Shown here: positions 9,583-20,116 of the stretch, in pieces
How positions within the stretch are numbered: position 1 is the first letter of the stretch
How the letters are laid out: every line of letters begins with the position of its first letter
Origin: Taibaiella sp041660405
GTDB taxonomy: Bacteria; Bacteroidota; Bacteroidia; Chitinophagales; Chitinophagaceae
Reading direction: 5' to 3'
NCBI GenBank assembly: GCA_041660405.1
Contig: JBAZWL010000007.1
Span: 62,001-126,000 of the forward strand
Length of the DNA: 64,000 nt
Translations under genes and position numbers: made by a program
The notes under the pieces: generated by a model
The model's database searches: none
What the model was told of the DNA's origin: nothing
The model's input: the letters and a program-made list of their open reading frames with translations, nothing else

Positions 9583-11388
9583 TTAACGGGCAAGCATCAC
9601 TTTTTTAGAGACTGTTGTCTCCTCACCATTGTTGATGGAGATCATGTAGGCGCCATTGGCATAGCTATTCATGTCAAAAGTATACTCACCACTACGCACC
9701 TGCTTCAAGTTGTATGTTGCTTTTCTTGCTCCGGTAATGTCATAAATAGATATTCCAAGATCAGTTGCTTTATCCATATTTACTCTTAATCTTAAGGTTC
9801 CATTAATTACAGGATTGGGATAAACGGTTATGTCGTTATCCAGTTCTGCCTTTGTGTTTGTAATGCCCGTAGTCGGAGTATTGCAGGAACCTGATGCAGA
9901 AAGGCTGTTGGTAGTCATAAATCCAGTATTGGTAGGATCAAGCCAGGGTTTTAATTGAGTATTAGGGATACCATTGCCTTCTGGATATTCCCAGTTGCGG
10001 CTCAGTTTGCTGAATACGGCATCATTGCCAAATATGACAGTATCGCCGAAGGAATTTGTTATTACAGAGCATGCTTGTACAGGCTCACCTCCACTAAGAT
10101 CTCCTATAATTCGCCCGTTAGCATCAAACAAGCCACTTCCGGAAGAGCCTTGCTCATTACCGCCAGTATTATAATTAACATGCCAATGTGTTCCTGCAAC
10201 AGACCATTGATTAAAAGTTCCATTAGGCGAAATGCTGCTGGCAACTGCCAGTTTTTTCATGTCTCCTGATGGGTGGTGGAAATTGATATAAGTAGCGTTG
10301 GCAGGCAGTGTCGAAGCCCTGTTCCATCCTGCAAAAAATGCACCAGCATCGGCAGGAACTTTATTGATCAATTTTAAAAGCAAAAAGTCCCCAAGAATAA
10401 CGGCGCTGTTATTATTATAATTGGCTCTTGAAACGAATGTAGCCCCTACGCTTGTTTTGTTATTTGGCGCCTCTGATGCTCCCGGGCAATCGGGAGATTC
10501 AAAATTGTAATAAAATATCCAGTGTGAGAAAGTGCCGTTGACTTTACTATTGGTCTCTTCGCAATGTGTTGCTGTCAGTACATAAGGTGTGCAATCTCCT
10601 TTAGTATTATTGATGAGTGTACCGGTACAAAAACCGACATAACCACCACCCAATGGCATAACAATACGAAGAGTAGCTTTGCGCTGCTCCGGATAACTTT
10701 GTCCGGCAGGGCATATTGCGTTAATCTCACAAGTAGAGGAAGATCCTGCAAAATCGTCCTCGGTTGGTTTGGCCACAGTTCCATTATCTTCATTACCGGC
10801 AAATCGCTGCAAATGCTCTACAGCGCGATACATGTAACCTGCCTGGTTCACATGAAGTATAATATCGTCAACATTTACATTTTGGTCAATATCCAATTCA
10901 AAATTTACAGTACCACCCTGAACTTCCTGGTTGGCAAAAAGGCCATCTTCTGTGTTGTTGTTTTCAGTATAGGCACCAAGTATTTGTTTTTTATTGGCAT
11001 TGGTGATAAATAACTTTACACCTTTTGGTAGATGAAACCGGTCGTAATAAAACAGCAAAGCAGGAGCATTCGCTATATTGATTTGACCACGCCAGATTTT
11101 TTTACCATCAGAAAGTGTTGCAAATGTTCCGGATTGGGGGAAGGTAAAATCTGTATTGACCAGAATGCCTGCACGATAAGGTTTGGGATCGATTCTGGAA
11201 GCTTTAGCATCTTCCTGCATTACTTGTTGAAGGGCTGGTGCCGGGTAAGAAGCCGGTGTGAAGTACTGATCTGTATTAGCGGCTTCTGATGAAACCAGGC
11301 TAAGAGGCAGGCCTCCTGTACTTATTTGCGCATAAGACACCAATGTGCATCCTGCCATAAATGACAGGGCCAATAACATTTTCTTCAT
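9583..11388 (-). CDS. Secreted trypsin-like serine protease (lysyl endopeptidase-like) with T9SS sorting domain
   Basis: This 601-residue protein starts with a signal peptide ending VSYAQ. A long prodomain-like region follows to about residue 215. The chymotrypsin-fold protease carries the triad His275 (LTATHC), Asp334 (GDFLLLKL) and Ser416 (GSSGSG). The spacing and the cysteine pattern around the His resemble Achromobacter-type lysyl endopeptidases. The C-terminal 80 residues (VYPNPV...GAYMISI...KKVMLAR) are a type A T9SS sorting domain, so the enzyme is exported to the surface or medium. On the minus strand a TAGATTTG box at 11436-11443 is a candidate -7 element about 50 bases before the start. 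Confidence 0.9.
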   Translation of the reverse strand: MKKMLLALSFMAGCTLVSYAQISTGGLPLSLVSSEAANTDQYFTPASYPAPALQQVMQEDAKASRIDPKPYRAGILVNTDFTFPQSGTFATLSDGKKIWRGQINIANAPALLFYYDRFHLPKGVKLFITNANKKQILGAYTENNNTEDGLFANQEVQGGTVNFELDIDQNVNVDDIILHVNQAGYMYRAVEHLQRFAGNEDNGTVAKPTEDDFAGSSSTCEINAICPAGQSYPEQRKATLRIVMPLGGGYVGFCTGTLINNTKGDCTPYVLTATHCEETNSKVNGTFSHWIFYYNFESPDCPGASEAPNNKTSVGATFVSRANYNNNSAVILGDFLLLKLINKVPADAGAFFAGWNRASTLPANATYINFHHPSGDMKKLAVASSISPNGTFNQWSVAGTHWHVNYNTGGNEQGSSGSGLFDANGRIIGDLSGGEPVQACSVITNSFGDTVIFGNDAVFSKLSRNWEYPEGNGIPNTQLKPWLDPTNTGFMTTNSLSASGSCNTPTTGITNTKAELDNDITVYPNPVINGTLRLRVNMDKATDLGISIYDITGARKATYNLKQVRSGEYTFDMNSYANGAYMISINNGEETTVSKKVMLAR

Positions 11389-11628
11389 TTAAATAAATTA
11401 ATGGTTGATTATTAAGCGAAGGAGGATTTATAAAACAAATCTAACCATTATTAATAAACAAAAATTGCGGCTACAAGTGTTTCACATTTCTTTCACTAAA
11501 CGTTTTCATTGACCTTTTGTTAGTCCTTTAATTTAAATTAGCACTTTAATACTGCAATAGCGATCTGCAGTTTTTATTTGTAGTAAGTTGACACGACCAT
11601 TTACCGGATTATCCAAAAGAGATTTAAC

Positions 11629-13059
11629 ATGCGATACACCTGTTTTTTTATATTTTATTTGTCAATGACCATAACTGGTTTCTCTCAAAGCCTTGAAAAA
11701 AGCGTAGTAAAAATATCAGTGACCAAACAGGAATATGATTATAACCAACCCTGGCAAAAATCCAACCAGTCCAAATCTTCAGGATCGGGTTGCATTATTG
11801 AAGGTAACCGTATTCTTACCTGTGCGCATGTAGTGGAGTTTGGCGAATTTATAGAAATAAAAAAGACAAAAGATTCCCGGCGCTATACAGCGTCTATAGA
11901 ATTTCTTGCTCCGGAATACGACCTTGCAGTACTAAAGCTGGATGACGAAAATTTCTTCAATAAAACAAAACCCTTAGCCATAGGAGGATTGCCGGATATA
12001 GGCAATAAGGTCACCGTATATGGTTTTCCCACTGGTGGAAATGATCTTAGTGTGACTTCAGGCATTGTGAGTCGTATTGAAAACATAGACTTCAGCTATG
12101 ATAATTATAATGACCTGGGTATACAGATTGATGCCGCTATTAATCCCGGCAATAGCGGTGGCCCTGTAATTATGGATACTGCTTTGGCTGGCGTTGCTTT
12201 TCAGGGCAAAACTTCCAGTCAGAGCATCGGGTACATGATACCTTCCACAGTAATAAAAGCTTTTCTGCGCGATATTGCGGATAGTACTTACGAAGGGCCT
12301 GTTCCTGTATTAATACAATGGCAAAATATGGAAAATGCAGCCTTACGTAAGTGCTACGGAATAGCTGATACTGCGACCGGAATATTGGTAAATAAAGTAC
12401 ATTATTGTTCTGCACTTTCGGGTGTTATTGAGCCCGATGATATTTTGCTTTCTGTAGATCAGATGGACATTCAAAATGATGGCTCGGTATATATCAATAA
12501 TGATGTAAAAACCAGTTTTGAAACCATCATTAAAAACAAAAACGTACATGATACAGTAGCCATTCACTTATTGCGTCATGGGACAGATACAACCATTCAG
12601 ATTCCGCTTGAATATACCCGTGCTAAACAGCTGCTGGTAGGTAAAGTAGACCTTGAACCCAAATATTATATACAGGACGGATTTGTGTTTACTACACCGT
12701 CTTACTATTACTTCCAGGATGAGTCTTACTGGCAATATTATTATCCGCAACTCAGCTATTATTACTACGGTAAGGTTTTGAACACTCCGGAACAAGAAGA
12801 AATTGTGATGATATCTTCTGTGTTACCCGATAAATCCAATGTAGGATACCATGATGTAACTAACCGTATTGTAAGTAAGATCAATGGCTATGAAATCAGA
12901 AATTTCAATGATCTTATTAAGGCTTTCGACCGTCCTTCTGATTTTTATACTATTGAAGATAGTGAAGGCAACAGGTACGTGTTGGATGCCAGTAACTTAA
13001 ATGAAAACAATATTGAAATATTCAGGAAATACGGCATTACCAAACAAATGCGGTATTAA
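11629..13059 (+). CDS. HtrA/Deg-like serine protease with PDZ-like domains
   Basis: This protein has 476 residues and a signal peptide (MRYTCFFIFYLSMTITGFSQ), so it is periplasmic or surface exposed. The trypsin-like domain shows the triad His67 (CAHVV), Asp98 (YDLAVLKL) and Ser176 (NPGNSGGPV). The region from about residue 230 onwards holds one PDZ-like domain (GILVNKV...DDILLSVDQ). A second, more divergent one lies near the C-terminus (NRIVSKINGYEIRNFNDL). The arrangement resembles plant Deg9/Deg10-type proteases more than classic DegP, with two dissimilar PDZ modules. The likely role is envelope protein quality control. It stands alone between intergenic spaces. Confidence 0.85.
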   Translation: MRYTCFFIFYLSMTITGFSQSLEKSVVKISVTKQEYDYNQPWQKSNQSKSSGSGCIIEGNRILTCAHVVEFGEFIEIKKTKDSRRYTASIEFLAPEYDLAVLKLDDENFFNKTKPLAIGGLPDIGNKVTVYGFPTGGNDLSVTSGIVSRIENIDFSYDNYNDLGIQIDAAINPGNSGGPVIMDTALAGVAFQGKTSSQSIGYMIPSTVIKAFLRDIADSTYEGPVPVLIQWQNMENAALRKCYGIADTATGILVNKVHYCSALSGVIEPDDILLSVDQMDIQNDGSVYINNDVKTSFETIIKNKNVHDTVAIHLLRHGTDTTIQIPLEYTRAKQLLVGKVDLEPKYYIQDGFVFTTPSYYYFQDESYWQYYYPQLSYYYYGKVLNTPEQEEIVMISSVLPDKSNVGYHDVTNRIVSKINGYEIRNFNDLIKAFDRPSDFYTIEDSEGNRYVLDASNLNENNIEIFRKYGITKQMRY

Positions 13060-13344
13060 ATGTTATGATAAAGAAGGACAAAGGAAACGTTGCAGGTATC
13101 CGAATATGGCGTTAATAGTTATTGGTTGGTTAATGGTTTAACAGTTCTTTGTTACCGCGTTCCCTCATCAGTCTGTTACTTTGTTCTAGATCGGAAGCGA
13201 AAAACAAAAGCAATCGGTTTTAAAAAAGTAACAACCGGATAAACCCGGAAATATTATTTACTGATAACCAACAATCGAAAATCGTCAGGGTAAAATTCAT
13301 TTTTGTTACTTTAATGAAAGACCCGGACATAAAATTTAAAAATT

Positions 13345-13623
13345 ATGAAAAAAGCATTTTTGTCAATGGCTCTATTGGGTCTGTTTGCCGTAGGTACCGT
13401 TAATGCACAGGATCAGGATAAAAAGAAAGACAAACAAAAAACAGAACAACCTGCTGACATGAAAAAAGATGAAGTAAAGCAGGAAGATCCTAACACAAAA
13501 CAAGAAAAGCTGAGCAACGAGCAAAAGGCTAAGGAAGATCAGCAAAAACAATATGATCCTAATCAGCAACCTGCGCAACCACAACCTACAGATCCTAAAC
13601 AGGATACTAGTGTACCTAAATAA
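13345..13623 (+). CDS. Small secreted Lys/Gln/Asp/Pro-rich protein
   Basis: This is a 92-residue protein with a clear signal peptide (MKKAFLSMALLGLFAVGTVNAQ) followed by a low-complexity hydrophilic tail of K, Q, D, E and P. The tail is probably disordered in the periplasm. No domain is recognisable and no function can be given. A terminator hairpin follows at 13677-13703, so it forms its own transcription unit. The regular codon pattern and the signal peptide make it a real gene despite the composition. Confidence 0.75.
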   Translation: MKKAFLSMALLGLFAVGTVNAQDQDKKKDKQKTEQPADMKKDEVKQEDPNTKQEKLSNEQKAKEDQQKQYDPNQQPAQPQPTDPKQDTSVPK

Positions 13624-13676
13624 TAGCAGCAAACTGTTTAATAGTCAGTTCAGCTAATTTGAACCAGTAAAACCTG

Positions 13677-13703
13677 CCTCCGGTGATGAAAATCTACCGG
13701 AGG
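13677..13703 (+). terminator. Terminator of the small secreted protein gene
   Basis: The stem CCTCCGGT/ACCGGAGG is followed by TATTTTATTTTA. An upstream GTG/ATG start for the next gene would fall inside this hairpin, which supports the downstream start at 13770. Confidence 0.75.
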
Positions 13704-13769
13704 TATTTTATTTTAATACACTTAAATATCGGTTTTTGTATTTTCACGCCTTTAACGGCAAATACGAAA

Positions 13770-16700
13770 ATGATCAGATTTTACCTTTTACTATTACTTT
13801 CTATTTTTATTATTCAAACGCATACCTCAGCTCAGCAATATGCTTCCAAAGAAAATAAGCTGTACTGGAAAAACAGGAAGCCCCATCAAAGCTACTGGCA
13901 GCAGGATGTTGCATACACTATCAATGCTCGTATCGACGAAACGACACATCAGATCAATGCTTCGGAAGAATTAGTATATCAGAATAATTCGCCGGATACC
14001 CTTCACTATGTTTTCTTCCATTTATTTCAAAATGCTTTTATTAAAGATGCCTACACACGCAAACTGGAAGACGCTAATCACATAAAATCACAGTTAGGTC
14101 AATATGAAGCTAAAGGCCTTGGCATTACTATTGAAGAACTTAACGCGAATGATACTCATTTAAAAACAGAGCTGGACAACACGATACTGAAAGTCTATCT
14201 GGATAAGCCTTTGCTGCCCGGACAACAAGTTACTTTCTCTATGAAATTCAACACTTACTTTGATCGTGGCGGAACACGCAGGCGCATGCAGATGTACGAT
14301 GCCTGGGGCTTTATGCATTATAATGGCTGTCAGTGGTTTCCTAAAATAAGTGTGTATGATGCTAAGTTTGGTTGGGATACTCAGCAACATCTCGGTAAAG
14401 AATTTTATGGTGATTTCGGTTCTTTTAAAGTTATACTTGATTTTGCATCTAATTATATTGTAGAGGCTACAGGCACTTTGCAAAACAGGGAAGAAGTATT
14501 ACCCAAAAGTCTTAGAGAAAAACTGGATCTTAAAAATTTCGCTTCAAAACCCTGGGGTGAAAAACCTTCTGTTATTATTCCTTATCAAAAAGGAGAACGT
14601 AAAAAATGGATTTTTTATGGAGAAAATATCCATGATTTTGCCTTTACTGCCGACCCAAGTTATCGTATAGGAACAGCATACTGGAACGGCGTGGAATGTG
14701 TAGCCATAGCTCAAGAGCCGCATGCTTCAGGATGGCAAAATGGTGCAGCACTTGTGGCAAAGACCATTAAAACTTTTTCTGAAAATTATGGCATGTATCA
14801 TTATCCTAAAATGGTAGCAGCCGATGCTAATGATGGTATGGAATACCCGATGATTACTATGGATGGTGGTAGAGATCCCGAGTATCATGGTCTGTTGATA
14901 CATGAAATTGCACACAATTGGTTTTATGGAATGGTTGGTAGCAATGAAACTTACAGGGCAGCATTGGATGAGGGATTTACACAATTTCTTACTGCAGACG
15001 GGTTGATCCGTATTGACGGAGAAAAGTTTATAGAAGATGAGCCCAAAGGTAAGTGGCGCAAGCGTTTTACAGAATCTCGCCTGGCCAAAGATGTTCGCGC
15101 TTTTAATGCCTATATCAATGATGCTGCTACAGGCAACGATCATCAGCTCAATACACACTCCGATGATTTTAATAGCGCATTAGGCCATGGTGGCGGTTAT
15201 CGCCTGGTATATTACAAGACGGCTACTATGCTTTACAATCTCCAGTATGTATTAGGAGATACCTTGTTTCAGAATGCTATGAAACATTATGTAGACCAAT
15301 GGAAGTTTGCTCATCCTTATTTTGAAGATTTTCGTAACTCCATTATTCAATATACTAAAGTGGACCTGAACTGGTTCTTTGATCAGTGGTTGGAAGCAAC
15401 TAAAAATATTAATTATGCTGTTACGGGATTTCATAAAATAAAAGGAACAGATAGTGTTGCAGTAACATTTAAACGAAAGGGGGAAATGCAGATGCCGCTT
15501 GACTTTACGGTTACCACACGCAAAAACGAAAAGCAAAACTATCACATTCCCAATACCTGGTTTGAAAAAGAAACGGATGCAACCGTATTACCACGCTGGA
15601 TAGGCTGGGGAAAGCTGAATGAAAGTTATACCGCGCATATCTATATCCCCAATGGTGTAAAGATGATAGAAACAGATACCACACATCGTCTTGCTGATGT
15701 AATGATGTTGGATAACTACCGGGGGCGCAATCCTTTGCTGAATTCAAAACAGATCATGGTAAAGCTTGATGCAGGCCTGCCTCCGGCTACCGATTGGAAG
15801 CATTACCGGATGTATATTCGTCCGGATGTATGGTATAATGCTGTTGATGGAATTAAAGCCGGCGTTCATGTAGAAGGTGCCTATCTCAATAACTTCATGA
15901 AGGTCGATGGATCAGTATGGCTGAACACACAGCTGGGACAATGGGACAGATATAAGCTTCGTAACCATGAGTATGGAAGTCAGAAGTGGATCAACTATAC
16001 CCTTAACCTGGAAACGCCTGTTAGCTTGACTTTACCACAGCTCAAAGGATTTTTAAATACAAGATTCCTTGATGGGCTTTGGTTTCATAAAGCGGGTTTA
16101 AGCTGGCAGGTAAATGGTAACAACAATATTAACCTGTGGGGACAAACTTTTCATCGTAACAGAGGATATACAGATTACCTGCTGTATCCGGAAGAATGGA
16201 GTAGTGATCAATTGAACAGGAACAATTCCCTGAATCTAAGTTTTACACATAATTACAAATACACAAAGGGCGCCGGATATTTTACACTATCTGCCAGAGC
16301 CCCATTATTCTCTGATCATTTTAATTACAACTATGTGCAGATGGAATGGATCAATACACAAGTGCTTCACCGCTTGCTGATTCGTACCAGAGTGTTTGCA
16401 CGCTATGGTAGCGGTAATGCCATACCTGCTGAAAGTGCTTTGTACCTGGCGGGTGCCAGCCCTGAAGAAATGATGGACAACAAATACGTACGAAGCATGG
16501 CTTTTGTACCTTCCAACTGGACAGGTTATTCGCAGTATGAAACCAATCATTTTCAATATGGGGGAGGACTTGGATTAAGAGGATACGCAGGGTATTATGC
16601 GTTTGATAAAAGAGAAGGGAATGAATATATCGGATACCGTGGAAGAGGCGGTGTAGCTTTAAATGCGGAAGTAGATTTTACTAATTATTTTAAATGGCAA

Positions 16701-17000
16701 CCGGCGTTTACTAAAAACTGGCTTCGTGTAAATGTATATGCTTTTGCAGATGCCGGCATGATTGAACTTAATAGCTATCAATCCTCGTATAATAATCTTA
16801 CTCCTTTTGAACACGCTTCGGACTTTAGAATGGATGCCGGTCTGGGTGCCGCATTCACTATAAAAAAGTGGGGCGTATTTGAAAAGGCAAAACCACTTAC
16901 TTTACGGTTTGACATGCCGGTGTTTTTAAACAGACCTCCTTATGGCGACCCGCAATATTTGGGAGCAAGATGGCTTGTTGGCATAAACAGGGCATTTTAA
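13770..17000 (+). CDS. M1-family metallopeptidase with large C-terminal barrel-like region
   Basis: I start this protein at the ATG giving MIRFYLLLLLSIFIIQ, a clean signal peptide. The longer frame begins inside a terminator. The 1076 residues contain an M1 aminopeptidase domain with GMEYP, the zinc motif HEIAH (residues 378-382) and the third ligand Glu401. The last 400 residues are rich in alternating aromatic and polar strands and end in a terminal phenylalanine (INRAF). This is typical of an outer-membrane beta-barrel, so the peptidase may be tethered to the outer membrane. The M1 call is firm. The barrel call is inference from composition. Confidence 0.88.
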   Translation: MIRFYLLLLLSIFIIQTHTSAQQYASKENKLYWKNRKPHQSYWQQDVAYTINARIDETTHQINASEELVYQNNSPDTLHYVFFHLFQNAFIKDAYTRKLEDANHIKSQLGQYEAKGLGITIEELNANDTHLKTELDNTILKVYLDKPLLPGQQVTFSMKFNTYFDRGGTRRRMQMYDAWGFMHYNGCQWFPKISVYDAKFGWDTQQHLGKEFYGDFGSFKVILDFASNYIVEATGTLQNREEVLPKSLREKLDLKNFASKPWGEKPSVIIPYQKGERKKWIFYGENIHDFAFTADPSYRIGTAYWNGVECVAIAQEPHASGWQNGAALVAKTIKTFSENYGMYHYPKMVAADANDGMEYPMITMDGGRDPEYHGLLIHEIAHNWFYGMVGSNETYRAALDEGFTQFLTADGLIRIDGEKFIEDEPKGKWRKRFTESRLAKDVRAFNAYINDAATGNDHQLNTHSDDFNSALGHGGGYRLVYYKTATMLYNLQYVLGDTLFQNAMKHYVDQWKFAHPYFEDFRNSIIQYTKVDLNWFFDQWLEATKNINYAVTGFHKIKGTDSVAVTFKRKGEMQMPLDFTVTTRKNEKQNYHIPNTWFEKETDATVLPRWIGWGKLNESYTAHIYIPNGVKMIETDTTHRLADVMMLDNYRGRNPLLNSKQIMVKLDAGLPPATDWKHYRMYIRPDVWYNAVDGIKAGVHVEGAYLNNFMKVDGSVWLNTQLGQWDRYKLRNHEYGSQKWINYTLNLETPVSLTLPQLKGFLNTRFLDGLWFHKAGLSWQVNGNNNINLWGQTFHRNRGYTDYLLYPEEWSSDQLNRNNSLNLSFTHNYKYTKGAGYFTLSARAPLFSDHFNYNYVQMEWINTQVLHRLLIRTRVFARYGSGNAIPAESALYLAGASPEEMMDNKYVRSMAFVPSNWTGYSQYETNHFQYGGGLGLRGYAGYYAFDKREGNEYIGYRGRGGVALNAEVDFTNYFKWQPAFTKNWLRVNVYAFADAGMIELNSYQSSYNNLTPFEHASDFRMDAGLGAAFTIKKWGVFEKAKPLTLRFDMPVFLNRPPYGDPQYLGARWLVGINRAF

Positions 17001-17002
17001 CC

Positions 17003-17023
17003 AGAGAAAAGCATGTTTTCTCT
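17003..17023 (+). terminator. Weak AT-rich hairpin after the M1 peptidase gene
   Basis: AGAGAAAA pairs with TTTTCTCT around a GCATG loop, three bases after the stop. The U-tract is poor, so read-through into the PPIase gene is possible. Confidence 0.4.
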
Positions 17024-17111
17024 TAACAATCCCGTTAACACCCATACCAACATCAAAAAAAATACTTCTTTATCTTTACGCCCAATTTAAAAAATCAATC
17101 AACCAAGGAAT

Positions 17112-19061
17112 ATGCGCTTAATTTTTTCTATTGCCATTGGTGTCAGCTCGATGCTCACCGTATTTTCCGCCCAGGCACAAACTTTGTTTACGTACGGACC
17201 TAATGCAGTAAGTAAGGAAGAATTCCTTAGGGTTTATCAAAAAAATAATGCCCAGAAAAAGCCGGACTTCAGCGCCAAATCGGTAAACGAATACCTTGAC
17301 CTTTATTCCTTATTCCGGATGAAGGTGAAAGAGGCGGAGCAAATGAGGTTGGATACCACTACGGCTGTTCGTACCGAGTTAAATAACTATAAAGGCCAAT
17401 TGGCCCGTACGTATCTTTCTGATAAGGAAGTTACTAAAGAGCTGGTAAAACAAGCTTACGAAAGAATGAAGGAAGAGGTAAAAGTAGCTCATATCCTCAT
17501 TGCAGTTCGTCCTAATGATGACACGGCCAAAGCTTATCAGAAAATAGACAGCATATACAATGCTATCGTTTCAAAAAAAGCTGATTTCGGAGAGATGGCA
17601 AAACAATTTTCGGAAGATAAGTCATCGGCTGTTAAAGGTGGTGATATTGGTTATATCAGTGCGTTGCAGGTCGTATATCCATTTGAAAATGCTGCCTATG
17701 CTACAGCCCCGGGACAAGTATCAAAACCTTTCCGTACCCAATTTGGATATCACCTTGTTAAGGTAGAAGATAAGCGTAAATCAAAGGGCCAGGTACAGGT
17801 AGCACAGATTATGATTGGGAGTCCTAAATCCAAAGGTGAGCAAGGCATTGCTGATTCCCGCAAGAAGATGGACAAAATTCAGGCCGAACTGAAAGGGGGC
17901 AAAAAATTTGAAGATCTTGCCAAAGAATATTCTGACGATAAATTTTCCAAAGATAAAGGTGGCCTGATGGAGCCTTTCGGAGTTGGTAAGTTAATGCCTG
18001 AATTTGAGAATGCAGCCTTCGCTTTAAAGAGCGCTGGAGATGTAGCACAACCTATACAAACGGAATATGGTCTTCACCTGATTAAACTGGTTAAGAAAAT
18101 TCCATTGGAATCATTTGAAAACGTACAGGATAATATTACACGTCGTGTAGAAAATGATGGCCGTGCTACTGTAGCTAAAGAAGCTTACCAGGAAAAAGTA
18201 AAGAAGCAACATGGCTTTAAAGATTATCCGGAAAATTTCGCTAAAGTAATGGCAGCTTTGCCTCCGGCAGATGCAAAAGAAAAAACTTTTAAGGCAGATG
18301 ATTATAAGCCTTATACAGCGCCGCTTTTTGAATTAAGCGGGAAAAAATATACCCAGTATGATTTTATGAATTATGCTGAAGGGCTTACAAGAGGCAGCCT
18401 GTTGGGCAACCGCGAAACTGCAATGCGTGATCTTTACAAAATGTACCAGACCACAACATTGAATGATTTACAGCAGGAAGAACTGGAAAAAAATAATGCG
18501 GATTTCCGTAACCTGATTACAGAATATCGTGATGGCATCCTGCTGTTTGATCTTATGGATAAAAATGTATGGAGCAAAGCCTCTAAGGATAGTGTAGGGC
18601 TTCAGGAGTTTTATGTGGCCCATAAGCAAAAATACCAATGGCAGCCTGGCTTTGAAGGTACAGTGTATCAATCAGGAAGTGAAGTAGATCTGAATAAAGT
18701 GAAAGCAGAACTGGATAAAGGTGGAGATGTAAATGAGATAATGGAAAAACTCACAAGCGATGCAACCCCGGTCCAGGTGAGCCAACAAAGTGGCCGTTTT
18801 GAATTTAGCCGTTTCCCTGTAGATCAAAGTTATTTTGCAGAAGGTAAAGCCAGCAAGGTATTCCGTAATGACGATGGAACCTTCTCTATGGTGGTAGCTA
18901 ATAAGTTGTTTAAAACAGCTGAAGAAAGAACATTGGATGAAGCCCGCGGTTTTGCCATAGCCGATTACCAGGATTATCTGGAAAAGAAATGGAATGATGA
19001 GCTGAAAGCGAAATATCCGGTTAAAGTGGAAGAAAAAACACTGAAGACTATTGTAAAATAA
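17112..19061 (+). CDS. Periplasmic peptidylprolyl isomerase with two parvulin domains
   Basis: This 649-residue protein has a signal peptide ending FSAQAQ. An N-terminal SurA-like helical region is followed by two tandem rotamase domains at about residues 120-220 and 227-330. Both carry the parvulin signature (FGEMAKQFSEDKSS...GGDIGYI and FEDLAKEYSDDKFS...GGLMEPF). A long C-terminal helical region follows. The likely role is chaperoning outer-membrane and secreted proteins in the periplasm, as SurA does. The start is supported by AAGGA seven bases upstream. A strong terminator follows at 19088-19114. Confidence 0.9.
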   Translation: MRLIFSIAIGVSSMLTVFSAQAQTLFTYGPNAVSKEEFLRVYQKNNAQKKPDFSAKSVNEYLDLYSLFRMKVKEAEQMRLDTTTAVRTELNNYKGQLARTYLSDKEVTKELVKQAYERMKEEVKVAHILIAVRPNDDTAKAYQKIDSIYNAIVSKKADFGEMAKQFSEDKSSAVKGGDIGYISALQVVYPFENAAYATAPGQVSKPFRTQFGYHLVKVEDKRKSKGQVQVAQIMIGSPKSKGEQGIADSRKKMDKIQAELKGGKKFEDLAKEYSDDKFSKDKGGLMEPFGVGKLMPEFENAAFALKSAGDVAQPIQTEYGLHLIKLVKKIPLESFENVQDNITRRVENDGRATVAKEAYQEKVKKQHGFKDYPENFAKVMAALPPADAKEKTFKADDYKPYTAPLFELSGKKYTQYDFMNYAEGLTRGSLLGNRETAMRDLYKMYQTTTLNDLQQEELEKNNADFRNLITEYRDGILLFDLMDKNVWSKASKDSVGLQEFYVAHKQKYQWQPGFEGTVYQSGSEVDLNKVKAELDKGGDVNEIMEKLTSDATPVQVSQQSGRFEFSRFPVDQSYFAEGKASKVFRNDDGTFSMVVANKLFKTAEERTLDEARGFAIADYQDYLEKKWNDELKAKYPVKVEEKTLKTIVK

Positions 19062-19087
19062 TATTCAGGAAAATAACCTATAAAATT

Positions 19088-19114
19088 AAAGGCTGCACAA
19101 TTTGTGCAGCCTTT
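19088..19114 (+). terminator. Terminator of the PPIase gene
   Basis: The perfect 12-bp stem AAAGGCTGCACA/TGTGCAGCCTTT has a 3-base loop and lies 26 bases after the stop. Confidence 0.85.
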
Positions 19115-19199
19115 ATCATATTGTAATGTTTATATGATCAAATTATAAACTGTATTTTGGCTGATTCCTGCAACCTATTTTCGCAGATATTTTTATCAG

Positions 19200-20087
19200 A
19201 TGCAGGTACAGGAAATTGAAAGGGTAAAGCACATCAGCCGGGAAGGCTTTCGCAGTCACTATCTTATTCCAGGCAAGCCAGTTATTATTGAAGACATTGC
19301 AAAGCAATGGCCGGCTTTCGAAAAGTGGACCTGGGAGTATTTCAAAGAAATAGCCGGCTCGGTAGAAGTTCCGGTTTACAACAACAGCAGGGCAGGTGCT
19401 AAAGTCCCGGTGAACGGATGGGATGATAAAATGAAATTCTCCGATTATATTGATATGATCAGTAAAGGAGATTGCGAATGGCGTATCTTTTTGTTCAACC
19501 TTTTTCGTCATGCACCTTTTCTGAAAAAGGATTTTGAATATCCCTCTTTATTGATAAAAGGCTTCGTCAAAGCCTTTCCTATGTTGTTTGTTGGCGGTGC
19601 AGGCTCTATCGCTCACATGCATTATGATATTGATCTCAGTCATATTTTTCATACTCAATTTATTGGAAGGAAAAGGGTATTGTTACTGGATCAAGCTCAA
19701 AACCAGCTGATCTACAAAATGCCTGGAACGGTTGAAAGTGCAGCCAGCTTTGTGCATTGGGAACAAGGCCTTGATTACGAACGTTTCCCTGCACTTGAAT
19801 ATGCAGAAGGTTATACCGCTATACTCGAACATGGGGATACCTTGTATATGCCCGGTGGATACTGGCATCATATGCAGTATATGGAAAGTGGTTTTGCCAT
19901 GAGCTTACGGGCGATGCCTACGGGTATAAGCGGCAAATTGGACGGCTTGTATCATTTGGCAGTAATGCGCCATTTTAATAATATGCTTATCAGGCTAAGC
20001 CCCGAATGGTGGTACCAATATAAAAGGGAAAAGGCAAAAAAAGCGGCTGAGCTTGCTATGCTCAACCGCTTCCATCCTGAAATCTGA
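19200..20087 (+). CDS. Cupin-like JmjC-type oxygenase
   Basis: This 295-residue protein belongs to the cupin_8/JmjC family of Fe(II)/2-oxoglutarate oxygenases. GKPVIIEDIAKQWPAFEKWT near residue 25 is the typical opening motif. The iron ligands are visible as His141-x-Asp143 (HMHYDID) and a distal His at 223-224 in the double-stranded beta-helix strand MPGGYWHH. Family members hydroxylate proteins or small molecules, but the substrate here is not known. No signal peptide is present, so it is cytoplasmic. It converges on the BadF-type kinase gene. Confidence 0.8.
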   Translation: MQVQEIERVKHISREGFRSHYLIPGKPVIIEDIAKQWPAFEKWTWEYFKEIAGSVEVPVYNNSRAGAKVPVNGWDDKMKFSDYIDMISKGDCEWRIFLFNLFRHAPFLKKDFEYPSLLIKGFVKAFPMLFVGGAGSIAHMHYDIDLSHIFHTQFIGRKRVLLLDQAQNQLIYKMPGTVESAASFVHWEQGLDYERFPALEYAEGYTAILEHGDTLYMPGGYWHHMQYMESGFAMSLRAMPTGISGKLDGLYHLAVMRHFNNMLIRLSPEWWYQYKREKAKKAAELAMLNRFHPEI

Positions 20088-20116
20088 TGAATTATTTTTG
20101 TGTAATTCGAATCTTA

